From assembly GCF_002078175.1 (NCBI RefSeq), contig NZ_MWFK01000001.1:1736001-1800000 (forward strand): a DNA stretch of 64,000 bases. The letters are read 5' to 3'. Within the stretch, counting starts at the first letter, position 1. Every line of letters begins with the position of its first letter. Shown here in pieces: positions 18,552-27,682 of the stretch. This stretch comes from Streptomyces sp. M41(2017). Its GTDB lineage: Bacteria; Actinomycetota; Actinomycetes; Streptomycetales; Streptomycetaceae. The notes under the pieces are model-generated. The model was not told the origin of the DNA. It was given only the letters and a program-made list of their open reading frames with translations, and ran no database searches. Position numbers and translations under genes: made by a program.

Positions 18552-19310
18552 GGCGACGCCGTCCCCGTAGGCGGTCGCCCCGCTCGTGGTGCCGGTGCCG
18601 GCGAAGCTCCAGCGCCAGGTGCCGGCGGACTGCGCGGTGACCGTGGCCTTCAGCTTCCCGCTGCTGTCGCTCTTGACGGTCTTGACCGTGCTGTAGGAGG
18701 ACGACCCGGACTTCTTGAACTGGAGCGCCACGGACTGGCCGGTGTATCCGGCGTACACGTTGGTGTCCCAGTTGGCCCGGGTCAGCTTCCCGGTGACGGT
18801 GAGGGTGTGCCCCTTGGCGACGGGCTCGGGCGAGGCCTGGGTGTTCGCCAGCTCGGCGAACCGCTTGACCTTCACCGGCGCGCTGGTCTCCAGGTCGTAG
18901 AAGTCTCCGTCCTTGGCCGCGGCCTCCGCGGTGAAGTGCCAGGTCCCCGCCGAACCGTTCTTGAGGTCGTAGTAGTCGGTGCGGTTCGCGTCGAGGGCGT
19001 ACTTGTAGCTGCACTTCAGGCTCGTCGACGCGGGCCGGGTGCAGGAGACGGAGTCGGGGTGGACGATCCGGCTGTCGGGACTGACCAGCTTCGCGCCGTA
19101 GATGTCCTTGATCCCGGACCCGTCCCTGGCGGTGGCCGTGACGGTCACCGCCTGGGCCTTGCTCACGCCCACGTTGACGGTCGTCCTGCTGAAGGACAGG
19201 GAGCTGAACACGGTGTCGCCCTTCTTGGTGTCCGCGTGCGCCATGGGCGCCACGAACGACAGCAGGGCGAGGGTGCCGGCGGTGGCGGCCGCGGCGGTAC
19301 GTATACGCAT
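18543..19310 (-). CDS. Secreted protein with Ig-like beta domains
   Basis: This 255-residue protein begins MRIRTAAAATAGTLALLSF with a Sec signal peptide ending near AHA (about residue 26). The mature part is Ser/Thr-rich beta sequence in two segments (about 30-140 and 145-255), ending with TWRWSFAGTGTTSGATAYGD, typical of extracellular Ig-like folds in actinomycetes. Two Cys (in VSCTRP and LKCSY) may pair. The ribosome site GGAG precedes the ATG; the longer upstream reading frame is not used. No catalytic motif is visible and function is unknown. Confidence 0.78.
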   Translation of the reverse strand: MRIRTAAAATAGTLALLSFVAPMAHADTKKGDTVFSSLSFSRTTVNVGVSKAQAVTVTATARDGSGIKDIYGAKLVSPDSRIVHPDSVSCTRPASTSLKCSYKYALDANRTDYYDLKNGSAGTWHFTAEAAAKDGDFYDLETSAPVKVKRFAELANTQASPEPVAKGHTLTVTGKLTRANWDTNVYAGYTGQSVALQFKKSGSSSYSTVKTVKSDSSGKLKATVTAQSAGTWRWSFAGTGTTSGATAYGDGVALK

Positions 19311-19479
19311 GGTTCTCCAGGAACTCGGCCGGATCGTGGTCCGGGTAGGGGAGAGACACCTGGGGAGCCCGGTTGGTTGTACGGGAGAGGGTGGCGACCT
19401 GCGCGTACGCCGGTACGGCGGCTCCTGAGGGCGCTCGACCGAGGACGCTCGGCGGAGCGCTCGGCGGAGGGCCCTCGGC

Positions 19480-19947
19480 TCAGACGACGGGCTCCCCGAC
19501 GCCGATGAGGTTGCCCTCGCTGTCGCGGAACCAGGCTCCGCGTTCGCCCCGGGCCCCCTTGCTCGGGTAGTTCCCCTCGACCTCGGCGATCCCGCCCCGC
19601 GTCCGCAACGCCGGCAGGTCGACCTCCTCGAACACCACCCCGCGCCGCCGCAGCTCCGCGACGACCGCCTCGATGTCGTCGACGCCCAACGCCATCTGCG
19701 TGAAGGTCCCCGGCGAGGAGCCGGTCGACGCGAACAACACGAACTCGCCGTCCCCGCAGCGGTACAGCAGCCCGCCGGGCCGCTCGTCCACGGGGTCGAG
19801 CCCGAGCACCTCGGAGTAGAAGCGCCGGGCCCGCTCCAGATCCTGAGCGGGCAACCGCGTCGCCACGCCCCGCGCACGGGCCCCCAGATCGTCCCCGCCG
19901 CCGGTCCCGCTCCTGTCGTCCCCGCTGTGCGCGCTGTCTGCGTCCAT
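19480..19947 (-). CDS. VOC (glyoxalase/dioxygenase-fold) protein
   Basis: This 155-residue protein carries a vicinal-oxygen-chelate domain from about residue 28: ATRLPAQDLERARRFYSEVLGL at the start, a central FTQMALGVDDIEA strand, and the closing WFRDSEGNLIGVGEP typical of the family. The N-terminal 25 residues are disordered. The position of the usual first metal His is not clearly conserved, so it may bind a small molecule or antibiotic rather than act as an enzyme. The start ATG at 19947 follows GGAG. Confidence 0.85.
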   Translation of the reverse strand: MDADSAHSGDDRSGTGGGDDLGARARGVATRLPAQDLERARRFYSEVLGLDPVDERPGGLLYRCGDGEFVLFASTGSSPGTFTQMALGVDDIEAVVAELRRRGVVFEEVDLPALRTRGGIAEVEGNYPSKGARGERGAWFRDSEGNLIGVGEPVV

Positions 19948-20058
19948 GGCTCCACTGTGCCGCGCACCGCGCCGGCTCGCGCGGAGGCGGTACGGGTACG
20001 GCGAAGGCGGTACGGGCACGTACGGGGGCAGGGGTACGGGCGGAAGTACTGATCCCGG

Positions 20059-20553
20059 TCAGGACGCCGGCCCCGTCGGCACCTCGGCCCAGACGGTCTT
20101 GCCCACGGGCTGTCGAGGAGCCCAGCCCCAGCGCACGGCCAGGACGTCCACCAGGAGCAGACCCCGCCCGGACTCCCCGTCGGGACAGGTCGGGGGCAGG
20201 GTGGCCGGCGGCCGTTTCGCGGCGGCCGCGTCGCAGACCTCGATCCGGACGAGTCCGGCCCCTTCGTCGAGGCCGAGCCGGATGCGGCAGCCGTGCCCCG
20301 GGACATGGCCGTGCCGCACGGCGTTCGCGGTGAGTTCCCCGACGACGAGGGCGACGGCGCCGGAGGCGTCCGACTCCGGCGGATACCCCCCGTCCTCCAT
20401 CCACCGCACGGCGAGACGCCGGGCGAACCGGGCGCCTCGCGGTGAGGAGGCGAACGGCGCGGTCAGTACGGTCGGTGCGGTCGGTGCCCCGGTATCCGCC
20501 GTGTCCGCTGCCGTCGGAGGTTCGTCGTCCGAGGTGGTCGTTCCTGTCAGCAC
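20059..20553 (-). CDS. RsbW-like histidine-kinase-fold ATP-binding protein
   Basis: This 164-residue protein has an HATPase_c_2 domain: the N-box VVGELTANAVRHG, the G1-type segment IEVCDA, and GRGLLLVDVLA. Such proteins act as anti-sigma factors or partners of whiJ-type regulators. A disordered N-terminal ~30 residues (Thr/Ala/Asp) precede it. It diverges from the XRE gene at 20679, which is followed by a DUF397 gene, the standard whiJ/abaA-like trio of streptomycetes. The start is GTG 20553. Confidence 0.87.
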   Translation of the reverse strand: MLTGTTTSDDEPPTAADTADTGAPTAPTVLTAPFASSPRGARFARRLAVRWMEDGGYPPESDASGAVALVVGELTANAVRHGHVPGHGCRIRLGLDEGAGLVRIEVCDAAAAKRPPATLPPTCPDGESGRGLLLVDVLAVRWGWAPRQPVGKTVWAEVPTGPAS

Positions 20554-20641
20554 GGTGTGTCCGTCCTTGCCGTCGTCACCGAGTCGTCACGTTCCGTACT
20601 CAAGAATCGGCGGGCACCCCTACGCTCGGTAGGTGACGGAG

Positions 20642-20663
20642 CCTTACCTTTCGGTTCGTAAGG
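20642..20663. promoter_or_regulatory. Inverted repeat upstream of the XRE gene
   Basis: CCTTAC (20642-20647) and GTAAGG (20658-20663) form a dyad ending 15 bp before the TTG start. It is a candidate operator for the XRE protein, by position only. Confidence 0.4.
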
Positions 20664-20678
20664 AACGGAAGTGACGCC

Positions 20679-21623
20679 TTGGCCAACGGAATCGACCCCA
20701 GTACGTCGATGGCGGCGCTCTTCGGCTCGCGGGTGCGCCGCCTGCGTACGGAAGCGGGGCTGACCCAGGCGGAACTGGGTCGCAGGACCCATGTGGTGAG
20801 CACCCGGATCACCCAGATCGAGCGGGCCTCCGGCGCGAAGCCCACGCTGGAGCTGGCGCGGGCCCTCGACGAGGCGCTCGACGCGGACCAGTTACTCGTC
20901 GAGTTGTGGCCGTACGTGTATCGGGAGGCGTTTCCGGACTGGTCCAGGAAGTTCATCGAACTGTCCGGGCGAGCGGTCTCCATCAGCCAGTACGCGGCCC
21001 ACGTGGTCCCGGGCCTCTTGCAGACCGAGGCATACGCACGGGCGGTCCTGAGCCTCGACGTACTCCTCAGCGGTGAGGCGCAGTTGGAGGAGCGCGTGGC
21101 CGCCCGGCTGGGCAGACAGGAACGTCTCCGATCGCCGGACCGGCCCAGCCTGTGGATCGTCCTGGACGAGGCCGTGCTCCGCCGCCCGATCGGCGGACCG
21201 CAGGTGATGCGTGAACAGCTGGCCCAACTGCTCGAAATCGCCGGCACATCCCACTTCGGTTTGCAGGTCCTGCCGTTCGACCAGGGCGGGCACGAGGCGA
21301 TGGGCGGATCGCTCACCATCCTGACGCTTCCCGACGGGACATCGGCGGCCTACACGGAGGGAGCGGACTACGGCCAACTCACCGAGGAAAGGGCCCACGT
21401 CAGCCGCTACACGGTGATTTACGATCGGCTGCGGGCGGCGGCTCTGCCTCCGCTCATGTCGCTCGACATGATCCGGTCCGCGATGGAGGGCACCTACCGT
21501 GGCGCGAATATCCCGTCCCGAACGGAACGACGCAGGGTGGCGCAGGAGCAGCTACAGCAATCAGGCGGGCGGCGACTGCGTGGAGGTGCAGGACGGAGTC
21601 CCCGGCATCGTCCCCGTGCGTGA
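20679..21623 (+). CDS. XRE-family regulator with DUF5753 domain (whiJ-like)
   Basis: This 314-residue protein has an N-terminal Cro/C1 helix-turn-helix (about 15-70: LTQAELGRRTHVVSTRITQIE). A DUF5753 domain follows (about 95-275: PGLLQTEAYARAV, VLDEAVLRR, LQVLPFDQGGHEAMGGS). The TTG start is supported by GGAACGGAAG; an in-frame ATG at 20709 is the alternative. Members of this family pair with small DUF397 proteins and affect sporulation or antibiotic production. Its 3' end overlaps the DUF397 gene by 125 bp in another frame, and the last ~30 residues (Arg/Gly-rich) look like a tail translated through that overlap. Confidence 0.88.
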   Translation: MANGIDPSTSMAALFGSRVRRLRTEAGLTQAELGRRTHVVSTRITQIERASGAKPTLELARALDEALDADQLLVELWPYVYREAFPDWSRKFIELSGRAVSISQYAAHVVPGLLQTEAYARAVLSLDVLLSGEAQLEERVAARLGRQERLRSPDRPSLWIVLDEAVLRRPIGGPQVMREQLAQLLEIAGTSHFGLQVLPFDQGGHEAMGGSLTILTLPDGTSAAYTEGADYGQLTEERAHVSRYTVIYDRLRAAALPPLMSLDMIRSAMEGTYRGANIPSRTERRRVAQEQLQQSGGRRLRGGAGRSPRHRPRA

Positions 21624-21717
21624 CAGCAAGGCGCCACACGGACCCACGCTCGCCTTCGACACCGGCGTATGGGCGCTGTTCATAGGCGAGTTGAAGGCCG
21701 GTGACCACCACCTCTGA
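21499..21717 (+). CDS. DUF397 small regulator-partner protein
   Basis: This 72-residue protein has the DUF397 signature WRRSSYSNQAGGDCVEV, VRDSKAP and the final Trp/Phe strand WALFIGELKAG. These proteins partner DUF5753-type XRE regulators. The GTG start lies inside the XRE gene behind GGAGGG (9-nt spacing), so translation is probably coupled. The overlap of 125 bp is unusually long for this pair. Confidence 0.88.
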   Translation: MARISRPERNDAGWRRSSYSNQAGGDCVEVQDGVPGIVPVRDSKAPHGPTLAFDTGVWALFIGELKAGDHHL

Positions 21718-21987
21718 GCGAACCGGGCCCCGGTCGCCCTCCGCCTTTCGGCTCCGCCGGATCCTTGTCCGCGAGGGACCGGCGGCCCGCTGACCTCCCC
21801 AAGAACCGGGAGAAAGAACTACCCGCCCCCCACCCTCCCGCGCATGTCACCCGTCCGAGTGACGCGCTTGCGACGGAGGGATACGGACCGTTACGTTCGC
21901 CGCGACAACCGCAAACGCATACGGCCCCCGGCCGGGACGGCAATCCCGAACGAGGGCCTGACCAATCAGGAAGAGCAGAACTTCCCG

Positions 21988-22908
21988 ATGGCTGAATCCC
22001 AGTCTAACGCGCGCCTGCGCGCCGACGCCGGAGCTCCGACCTCCGGCGTGATCCACGTACGCACCCGCCTCACCGCCGACTTCACCGTGATCGCGAACGC
22101 CCTCGCACAGCGGCGCGGCAGCGCGGTCACGATCGGTGTCGCGGTCTACATCCTCTCCCTGCCGGACGGCTCCCCCGTGAGCATCGCCGCACTGTGCGAG
22201 CACTTCACGGAGGGCGAGATCCTGATCTCACGGGCCCTCAGGGAGCTGGAGAACGCCGGGTACTTGGAGCGTCGCCGTGAGCGGATCTCCACCGGGCAGA
22301 TCCGCACCCGGACGTACTTCTACACGGTCCCCGGCGGCGAACCGGAACCGGACGACACGCCCCAACCACCGCGCCCGCGGCGTCCCTTGAAGGAGCGGAC
22401 GCCGTCGATAGGGGTGGCGCGAGCGACCGTACGGACGACGGCGAAGCCTCAGCCCGGGCGGCCGGACGGCACAGCGGACCCTGACGGGGCCGGTGAGCCG
22501 GTACAGCGGGACCGGGCCTCTCTCGCCGATGCCGACCCCGGGGCCGTCGCCGTGCTCGCCGCCCTTCGCGGGGCCGACCCGCGCCTGATCCTCTCGGAGT
22601 CCGAGGCATGCCGCCTGGCTCCGGCGGTGACGGAGTGGCTAGCGGCGGGCGTGGAGCCGTACAGGATCACGGAGTTGCTGACCACGGGGCTCCCGGACCA
22701 CTTCCTGGGCCGCCCGTCGGGACTCCTGGCGTTCCGCCTGCGCGAGACACCCTTGCCGGTTCCTCGCGGGGCACCGGAACGCCCGTCGGAGAGCTGGTCG
22801 GTTCACCCCTTCCAGACCTGCGACGGCTGCGAACGCGCCTTCCGTGCACCGACAGCGGGCCACTGCCGGGACTGCCGGGCGACAGGCCGTCTGAGCGCGG
22901 CGAGTTGA
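21988..22908 (+). CDS. Winged-helix domain protein with Cys-rich C-terminus
   Basis: This 306-residue protein has an N-terminal MarR/RepA-like winged helix (about 20-115: HVRTRLTADFTVIANALAQ, SIAALCEHF, ISRALRELENAGYLERRR) followed by a charged, Pro-rich linker. A helical middle (about 180-260) and a C-terminal CxxC...CxxC pair (QTCDGCERAF, GHCRDCRA) suggest a small zinc ribbon. Many Streptomyces genomes carry such proteins without an assigned function. The ATG at 21988 is chosen as the family-like start MAESQSN; AGGAAG lies a little far upstream. A longer frame opens at 21844. Confidence 0.75.
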   Translation: MAESQSNARLRADAGAPTSGVIHVRTRLTADFTVIANALAQRRGSAVTIGVAVYILSLPDGSPVSIAALCEHFTEGEILISRALRELENAGYLERRRERISTGQIRTRTYFYTVPGGEPEPDDTPQPPRPRRPLKERTPSIGVARATVRTTAKPQPGRPDGTADPDGAGEPVQRDRASLADADPGAVAVLAALRGADPRLILSESEACRLAPAVTEWLAAGVEPYRITELLTTGLPDHFLGRPSGLLAFRLRETPLPVPRGAPERPSESWSVHPFQTCDGCERAFRAPTAGHCRDCRATGRLSAAS

Positions 22909-23318
22909 GTCGCACGGGCCGACGGTCCCGGTCCGACGTCAGTCCTCGGAGACGGAGCAGTCCTTGACGGCGACGCCGACGAAATCACAGGTAGCCGCCC
23001 CCCTTTCGTCCTCGGCGGGGTGCTGCCGCAGGAAGGAGGCGGTGGCACGCGTCCCGGCGTCGAAGCAGGCGGGGTTCCGCGGGGATGCTGTCCGCCCAGG
23101 TGAGACGGCTGAACACCGCTCGGGCCGGACTGTCGACGGCCCGTGGACCGGGTGGGTTCACACGTTCTCTACCCGTACATGGGCAACCGTTCATGTGCCC
23201 CGAGGGTCTGGAGTGGTGACGCCCGTACGGCGTACAGCGCACGGACCGTACACGGACCGGCGGGCTCGTAGGCAGACGGCACAGGACGAAGCGGGACGAC
23301 ACGGGAGTGGTGAACGGC
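22909..23318. other. Intergenic region with a decayed minus-strand gene end
   Basis: No intact gene lies in this 410-bp gap. A minus-strand frame ending at a TGA (22939-22941) reads ATCDFVGVAVKDCSVSED at its end with strong host codon bias, and is listed separately. Confidence 0.4.
22939..23103 (-). pseudogene. Fragment: 3' end of an unidentified gene
   Basis: On the minus strand about 55 codons run to a TGA at 22939, with C/G in most third positions. They include NPACFDAGTRATASFLRQHP and a Cys-containing end, DCSVSED. No start codon or ribosome site introduces the segment, and upstream DNA loses coding character. It is read as a 5'-truncated gene remnant of unknown family. Confidence 0.35.
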
Positions 23319-24737
23319 ATGGGACGGCGACGGATCCTCGCGGCGTGTGCGACGGCGCTGGCGGTGACGGGCGGGGCCTTGAGCATGGTGCCCGCGCACG
23401 CGGCACCCAGCAGCGGATCGGCCGCCGCCCGCGCCGGTGACCTCGACGGCGACGGTTTCGGCGACCTCGCCGTCGGCTCGCCCAGCGGCACGATCGCGGG
23501 CCACGCGAAGGCCGGCTACGTCTCGGTGATGTACGGCACCGCGCAGGGCGTACGCACCACGCGGAAGAAGGGCATAACCCAGCAGACGGCGGGCATCCCC
23601 GGCACACCCGAGGCGAGCGACCGGTTCGGCTCCGCGGTGGCCGTCGGCGACGTGGACGGCGACGGGTACGCGGACCTGGTCATCGGCGCGGGCGGCGAGG
23701 CGATCGGCACGGTGAAGGGCGCCGGTTCGGTCACCGTCGTCTTCGGCGCCAAGGGCGGGCTGGGCAACAAGGCCATCGCCTTCAACGCACCGACCCCGAC
23801 GGCCCGTCAGGGCTTCGGCGACAGGATCACGGTCGGCGACTTCGACCACGACGGCCGGGACGACATCGCGGTCGTGGCGGGAACGAAGGTGCAGGTCGTG
23901 AAGGGCGCGGCCAAGCTGCGCGACACGGCGAAGCCCGCCATGAAGGCGTACACCCCGCCGGGCGGCGGCGTCGCGACCGGGCAGATCGCGGCGGCGGACG
24001 TGAACGGCGACGGGTACACCGACCTCGCCACCGTCGCCTCCTTCGACGACCCGGCGGACGAGGGCACGCTCGGCGTCCTCGCCGGATCGGCGACGGGGCT
24101 CACCACGAAGACGCTGGGCAGGACGGGGCTGCCCTTCGAGGGGTACAGCATCGTCGCGGGCGACGTCACCGGCGACGGCAAGGACGACATCGTCATCGAC
24201 ACCAGCTTCGAGGACGGCCCGGACGACTACCTGCTCCGGCTGTACCCGGGCACCACGGCGGGCCTCGGCGCGGGCGTGGCCTACGGAGGGACGGCGCGGC
24301 CCGGCAGCGTGACCGGCCTCGCGGACTTCGACGGCGACGGCCACGCCGACCTGGTCACCTCGGACACCGGCGCGCCCGACCCGGACGGCTTCAACAACGC
24401 GGGCGCGGTGACGGTCGTGAAGGGCACCGGCTCGGGCCTGGACGCGGCGCACCAGCAGACGATCACCCTGGACACACCGGGTGTCGCGGGCGCGAGCGAG
24501 GGCAACGACCTGTTCGGCCGGGCGGTGGCGGCGGGCGACTACGACGCGGACGGCAAGGCCGACCTGACGGTGGGCGTCCCGGGCAAGTACCTGGGCACCG
24601 GCGCGGTCAGCGTCCTCCCGGGCTCCCCCACGGGCCCGACCGGCACGAACTCCATCCTGGTCAACCCGGAGTACCTGGACCACCCGACGCTCAAGGCGGG
24701 CTTCGGCTCGGCCCTGGGCGCGGCTACCCGTCCCTGA
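23319..24737 (+). CDS. Secreted FG-GAP (integrin-like beta-propeller) protein
   Basis: This 472-residue protein has a signal peptide (MGRRRILAACATALAVTGG ... AHA, about 29 residues) followed by seven FG-GAP/VCBS-type blades. Each blade centres on a calcium-binding loop such as DLDGDGFGDLAVG, DVDGDGYADLVIG, DFDHDGRDDIAV or DYDADGKADLTVG. This predicts a Ca2+-stabilised seven-bladed extracellular propeller; binding partners are unknown. ATG 23319 is chosen because GGGAG lies 11 nt upstream; GTGs at 23307 and 23310 overlap that site. Confidence 0.88.
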   Translation: MGRRRILAACATALAVTGGALSMVPAHAAPSSGSAAARAGDLDGDGFGDLAVGSPSGTIAGHAKAGYVSVMYGTAQGVRTTRKKGITQQTAGIPGTPEASDRFGSAVAVGDVDGDGYADLVIGAGGEAIGTVKGAGSVTVVFGAKGGLGNKAIAFNAPTPTARQGFGDRITVGDFDHDGRDDIAVVAGTKVQVVKGAAKLRDTAKPAMKAYTPPGGGVATGQIAAADVNGDGYTDLATVASFDDPADEGTLGVLAGSATGLTTKTLGRTGLPFEGYSIVAGDVTGDGKDDIVIDTSFEDGPDDYLLRLYPGTTAGLGAGVAYGGTARPGSVTGLADFDGDGHADLVTSDTGAPDPDGFNNAGAVTVVKGTGSGLDAAHQQTITLDTPGVAGASEGNDLFGRAVAAGDYDADGKADLTVGVPGKYLGTGAVSVLPGSPTGPTGTNSILVNPEYLDHPTLKAGFGSALGAATRP

Positions 24738-24850
24738 CCCGAGGCCACACTCAGACCCCGGCGGGTCAGGCATCCGCCGGGGTCGGTCACGCACTCACAG
24801 CGTCGAGACTGCGATCGCCGGCCAGGCGATCCATCACGAGGGGATCGACC

Positions 24851-25381
24851 ATGGGCACCGGCTGTACGCCGAACTGCCGTCGTGCTCAGCGCAGTTCGCG
24901 TCCTCCCGTGAAGGGCGGGACCCGCCGGTCTCTCTGCCGCGCGCTGCTGACGGTCCTCTGCCTGACAGGCTGCACATCCCACGGTTCCGTACCCGCCGGC
25001 CACCCCTCAGCCTCCGCCCCTCGGCGGAACGTCGACCCACACTCCGAGAAGCAGCTGACCGCGCAGGCCCAAGCGGCTCTCGACGGCGTCACGAAGGCGG
25101 ACGGATCGATGGTCGAGTCAGGCGCCGAGCGGGTGTCCGACGGCGTGCACACTCAGCCCGACCTGGTGAATGGCACCCCGTACAGACTGACTGTGGTGTG
25201 CGCCGGCCACGGTGCCGCCGAGATCGCGTTCACTCCGCATGACGCAGGCTCCACCAAGTCGGTCCCCTGCGACGGCTCGGTGGTCTTCGAGCGGCTCACG
25301 GGCAAGGGTTCAGTGCGCCTGGACGTTCAGGGGAAGCCGAGCGCGACCGGCATGATCGTCTGGCGCATCAACAGGGTCTGA
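24851..25381 (+). CDS. Lipoprotein, hypothetical
   Basis: This 176-residue protein has a long basic n-region, then the hydrophobic stretch ALLTVLCLTGC. That is a lipobox, with C41 the likely lipidated residue. The mature domain of about 130 residues has a Cys pair (VVCAGHG, VPCDGS) and ends in beta strands (GMIVWRINRV), resembling small secreted Ig-like proteins. The start ATG has GAGGGG eight bases upstream; a GTG at 24908 without a ribosome site would give a shorter signal peptide. Function unknown. Confidence 0.72.
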   Translation: MGTGCTPNCRRAQRSSRPPVKGGTRRSLCRALLTVLCLTGCTSHGSVPAGHPSASAPRRNVDPHSEKQLTAQAQAALDGVTKADGSMVESGAERVSDGVHTQPDLVNGTPYRLTVVCAGHGAAEIAFTPHDAGSTKSVPCDGSVVFERLTGKGSVRLDVQGKPSATGMIVWRINRV

Positions 25382-25605
25382 CCGCAGGTCGACTTCGGCT
25401 CCGCTCCGGACAGGGAAAGCAAGCGTATACACGCGATCTCCCCACTTCCCGAAAACCCCCTCCTCAACTGTCACAGACATGCCATACGCTGCTCCCAGCA
25501 GCCGCGCCCCGCACATCACCGCAGTTCCGTGGTCATGTCCGGGTGCTGCGCGGCGCACTCGTCTCCCCGGTCTCGTACCGGGTTCCACGTGGGGGTAACA
25601 GCACT

Positions 25606-27567
25606 GTGCGTACGCGCAGCATCTCGATCGCGACGGCTGTCGCGGTCCTCTTCGGTTCGGCCGCTCTGAGTCTCGGTACCGCGGCCACCGCCTCGGCCGC
25701 TCCGGCCGCCCGGGTCACCACGCCCGGCGGCCTGGCCGTGGACGGCGTCGTGAAGCGGGTGTTCGTCGGCGACAGCGCCAACGGCACCGTCGTGGCCGCC
25801 GACTACTCCGGTGCGGTCCTCGGCTCGATCAAGGGCGTCACGGGCGTCAGCGACCTCGCGGTCTCGGACGACGGGGCGACCGTCTACGCGGCCGCGCCCG
25901 AGATCCACGAGATCTGGGCCATCGACGCGAGCACGCTCGGCGTCAAGGCCCGCTACACCGTTCCCACCACCACCGGCCCCCGCCATGTCGCGTTCAGCGG
26001 CGGGAAGGTCTGGTTCTCCTACGGCGACCAGTGGGACGGCAACATCGGCTCCGTCGACCCGACGGTCGACCCCGCGAGCGGCACCGACCCGGTGACCATG
26101 GAGCAGATACCGACCGAGGGCACCTCCGTCGGCATCTGGGGCCAGGCCCTGCTGGACACCGACCCGACCCAGCCGGGCATCCTCGCCGTCGGCGAGACCG
26201 GACTGTCCACGGCCTCGATGGCCGTGCTCGACGTCTCCAGCGGCAAGCCCGCCCTGGTCGCCTGGCACAACGGCGACTACTCGCTGAACAACGGCATCGG
26301 CGACATCGACCTGGTACCCGGCGGCAAGCAGGTGCTGGTCAACGGCAAGGACCGCGACGCCTACGCGGACGGCGCGTTCAAGGCCGCCGGCTCCTACCCC
26401 AACGGCCAGTTCGCGGACGTCGCCTCCAACGGCTTCCTCGCCCAGGTCAACGGCTCCAAGATCCTCACGTACCAGCCCAACGCGACCCTGCCGCTGCACA
26501 CCTACGACCAGGGCACGGCCCAGACCGCCGACCTCGCCTGGGCGCCGGACGACTCCCGGGTCTTCGCGCTCGTCAGCGCGGACGGCGGCTACGGCCTCAA
26601 GGTGCTCACCGGCCCGGCGCTGAACAGCCCGACCCTGACGGTCAACGCCCCGTCGAGTGCGACCCGCGCCAAGAAACTCACGGTCACCGGCAAGCTCACG
26701 GCGACGGTCCCGCTGCCGTCCGGCGCGAAGCTCCAGGTCACCCGGACCGACCTGGACTCCCCGAGCGGCAAGGCGCTGCCCACCGTCACCGTGAAGTCGG
26801 ACGGCACGTACTCCTTCTCCGACACCCCGCCCGCCGGCGGCACGGTCACCTACAAGGTGGCGTACGCGGGCGACGCCGGGCACTCCGCCGTCAGCGCGAG
26901 CGACAAGGTCGACGTCTCCCGCGCCTCGGCCTCGCTGAGCCTGAACAACAACGGCAAGGTGTACTCGTACGGCACCGACGTGACGTTCACGGCGCACCTC
27001 GGTACGACGTACAAGAACCGCACGGTCGAGATCTGGGCCAACCCCTACGGCGGCGACAAGCCCAACAAGCTGGTCAGGACCGGGACGGTCAGCTCCGGTG
27101 GCAACATCTCCGCGAAGATCGACATGACCCGCGACACCGAGGTCACCGCGATCTTCAAGGGCGACGCCCGCTACAAGTCGAAGACCGTCAAGGTCACGGG
27201 CTACGCCAAGGTGAAGAACTCCACCGCGGTGACGAAGCAGTACAAGACGGCCAAGATCGGCTCGCACTCGTACTACTGGTTCCACAAGAACACCGACCCG
27301 GTGCTCACCACGACGATGACGTACTACCCGGGCCGCAAGCAGCGCATGGACATGCAGGTCTACTACGCCGGTTCGTGGTACACCACCGACGGCAGCCCGC
27401 AGTACTTCAAGCTCGGCTCGAACGGCAAGTCCGGCGTGCGCCTGGAGGCCCCCGGCACCTCCGGCATCAAGGTGCGCATGCGCTCCTCGTACATCAACAA
27501 CTCCTCGGGCGACAACGTCAACTCGACGACGTACGGCTCGTGGAAGTACCTGTACTTCTCCAACTAG
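25606..27567 (+). CDS. Secreted beta-propeller plus Ig-like repeat protein
   Basis: This 653-residue protein has a signal peptide MRTRSISIATAVAVLFGS ending near ASA. An N-terminal YVTN/NHL-like propeller (about 30-350) has blades such as DLAVSDDGATVYAAAPE and DLAWAPDDSRVFALVS. One or two bacterial Ig-like domains follow (about 350-540: LTVNAPSSATRAKKLTVTG, TYKVAYAGDAGHSAV), then a Tyr-rich C-terminal domain (about 550-653). Typical of streptomycete extracellular proteins of unknown role. GTG 25606 is used because GGGGG lies 11 nt upstream. Confidence 0.82.
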   Translation: MRTRSISIATAVAVLFGSAALSLGTAATASAAPAARVTTPGGLAVDGVVKRVFVGDSANGTVVAADYSGAVLGSIKGVTGVSDLAVSDDGATVYAAAPEIHEIWAIDASTLGVKARYTVPTTTGPRHVAFSGGKVWFSYGDQWDGNIGSVDPTVDPASGTDPVTMEQIPTEGTSVGIWGQALLDTDPTQPGILAVGETGLSTASMAVLDVSSGKPALVAWHNGDYSLNNGIGDIDLVPGGKQVLVNGKDRDAYADGAFKAAGSYPNGQFADVASNGFLAQVNGSKILTYQPNATLPLHTYDQGTAQTADLAWAPDDSRVFALVSADGGYGLKVLTGPALNSPTLTVNAPSSATRAKKLTVTGKLTATVPLPSGAKLQVTRTDLDSPSGKALPTVTVKSDGTYSFSDTPPAGGTVTYKVAYAGDAGHSAVSASDKVDVSRASASLSLNNNGKVYSYGTDVTFTAHLGTTYKNRTVEIWANPYGGDKPNKLVRTGTVSSGGNISAKIDMTRDTEVTAIFKGDARYKSKTVKVTGYAKVKNSTAVTKQYKTAKIGSHSYYWFHKNTDPVLTTTMTYYPGRKQRMDMQVYYAGSWYTTDGSPQYFKLGSNGKSGVRLEAPGTSGIKVRMRSSYINNSSGDNVNSTTYGSWKYLYFSN

Positions 27568-27620
27568 CCCCGCCGAAGGCGTCGGAGAACGACGCCCGAC
27601 CCTGAGCACCCCCTGAGCAC

Positions 27621-27661
27621 CGGCCCCTCTCTCCCGGAAAACCCCGTGGAGAGAGGGGCCG
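27621..27661 (+). terminator. Terminator after the propeller gene
   Basis: A 14-bp perfect stem (27621-27634 with 27648-27661) lies 54 bp beyond the stop. Confidence 0.85.
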
Positions 27662-27682
27662 TTCGGTGTCTACGGTGACGGG

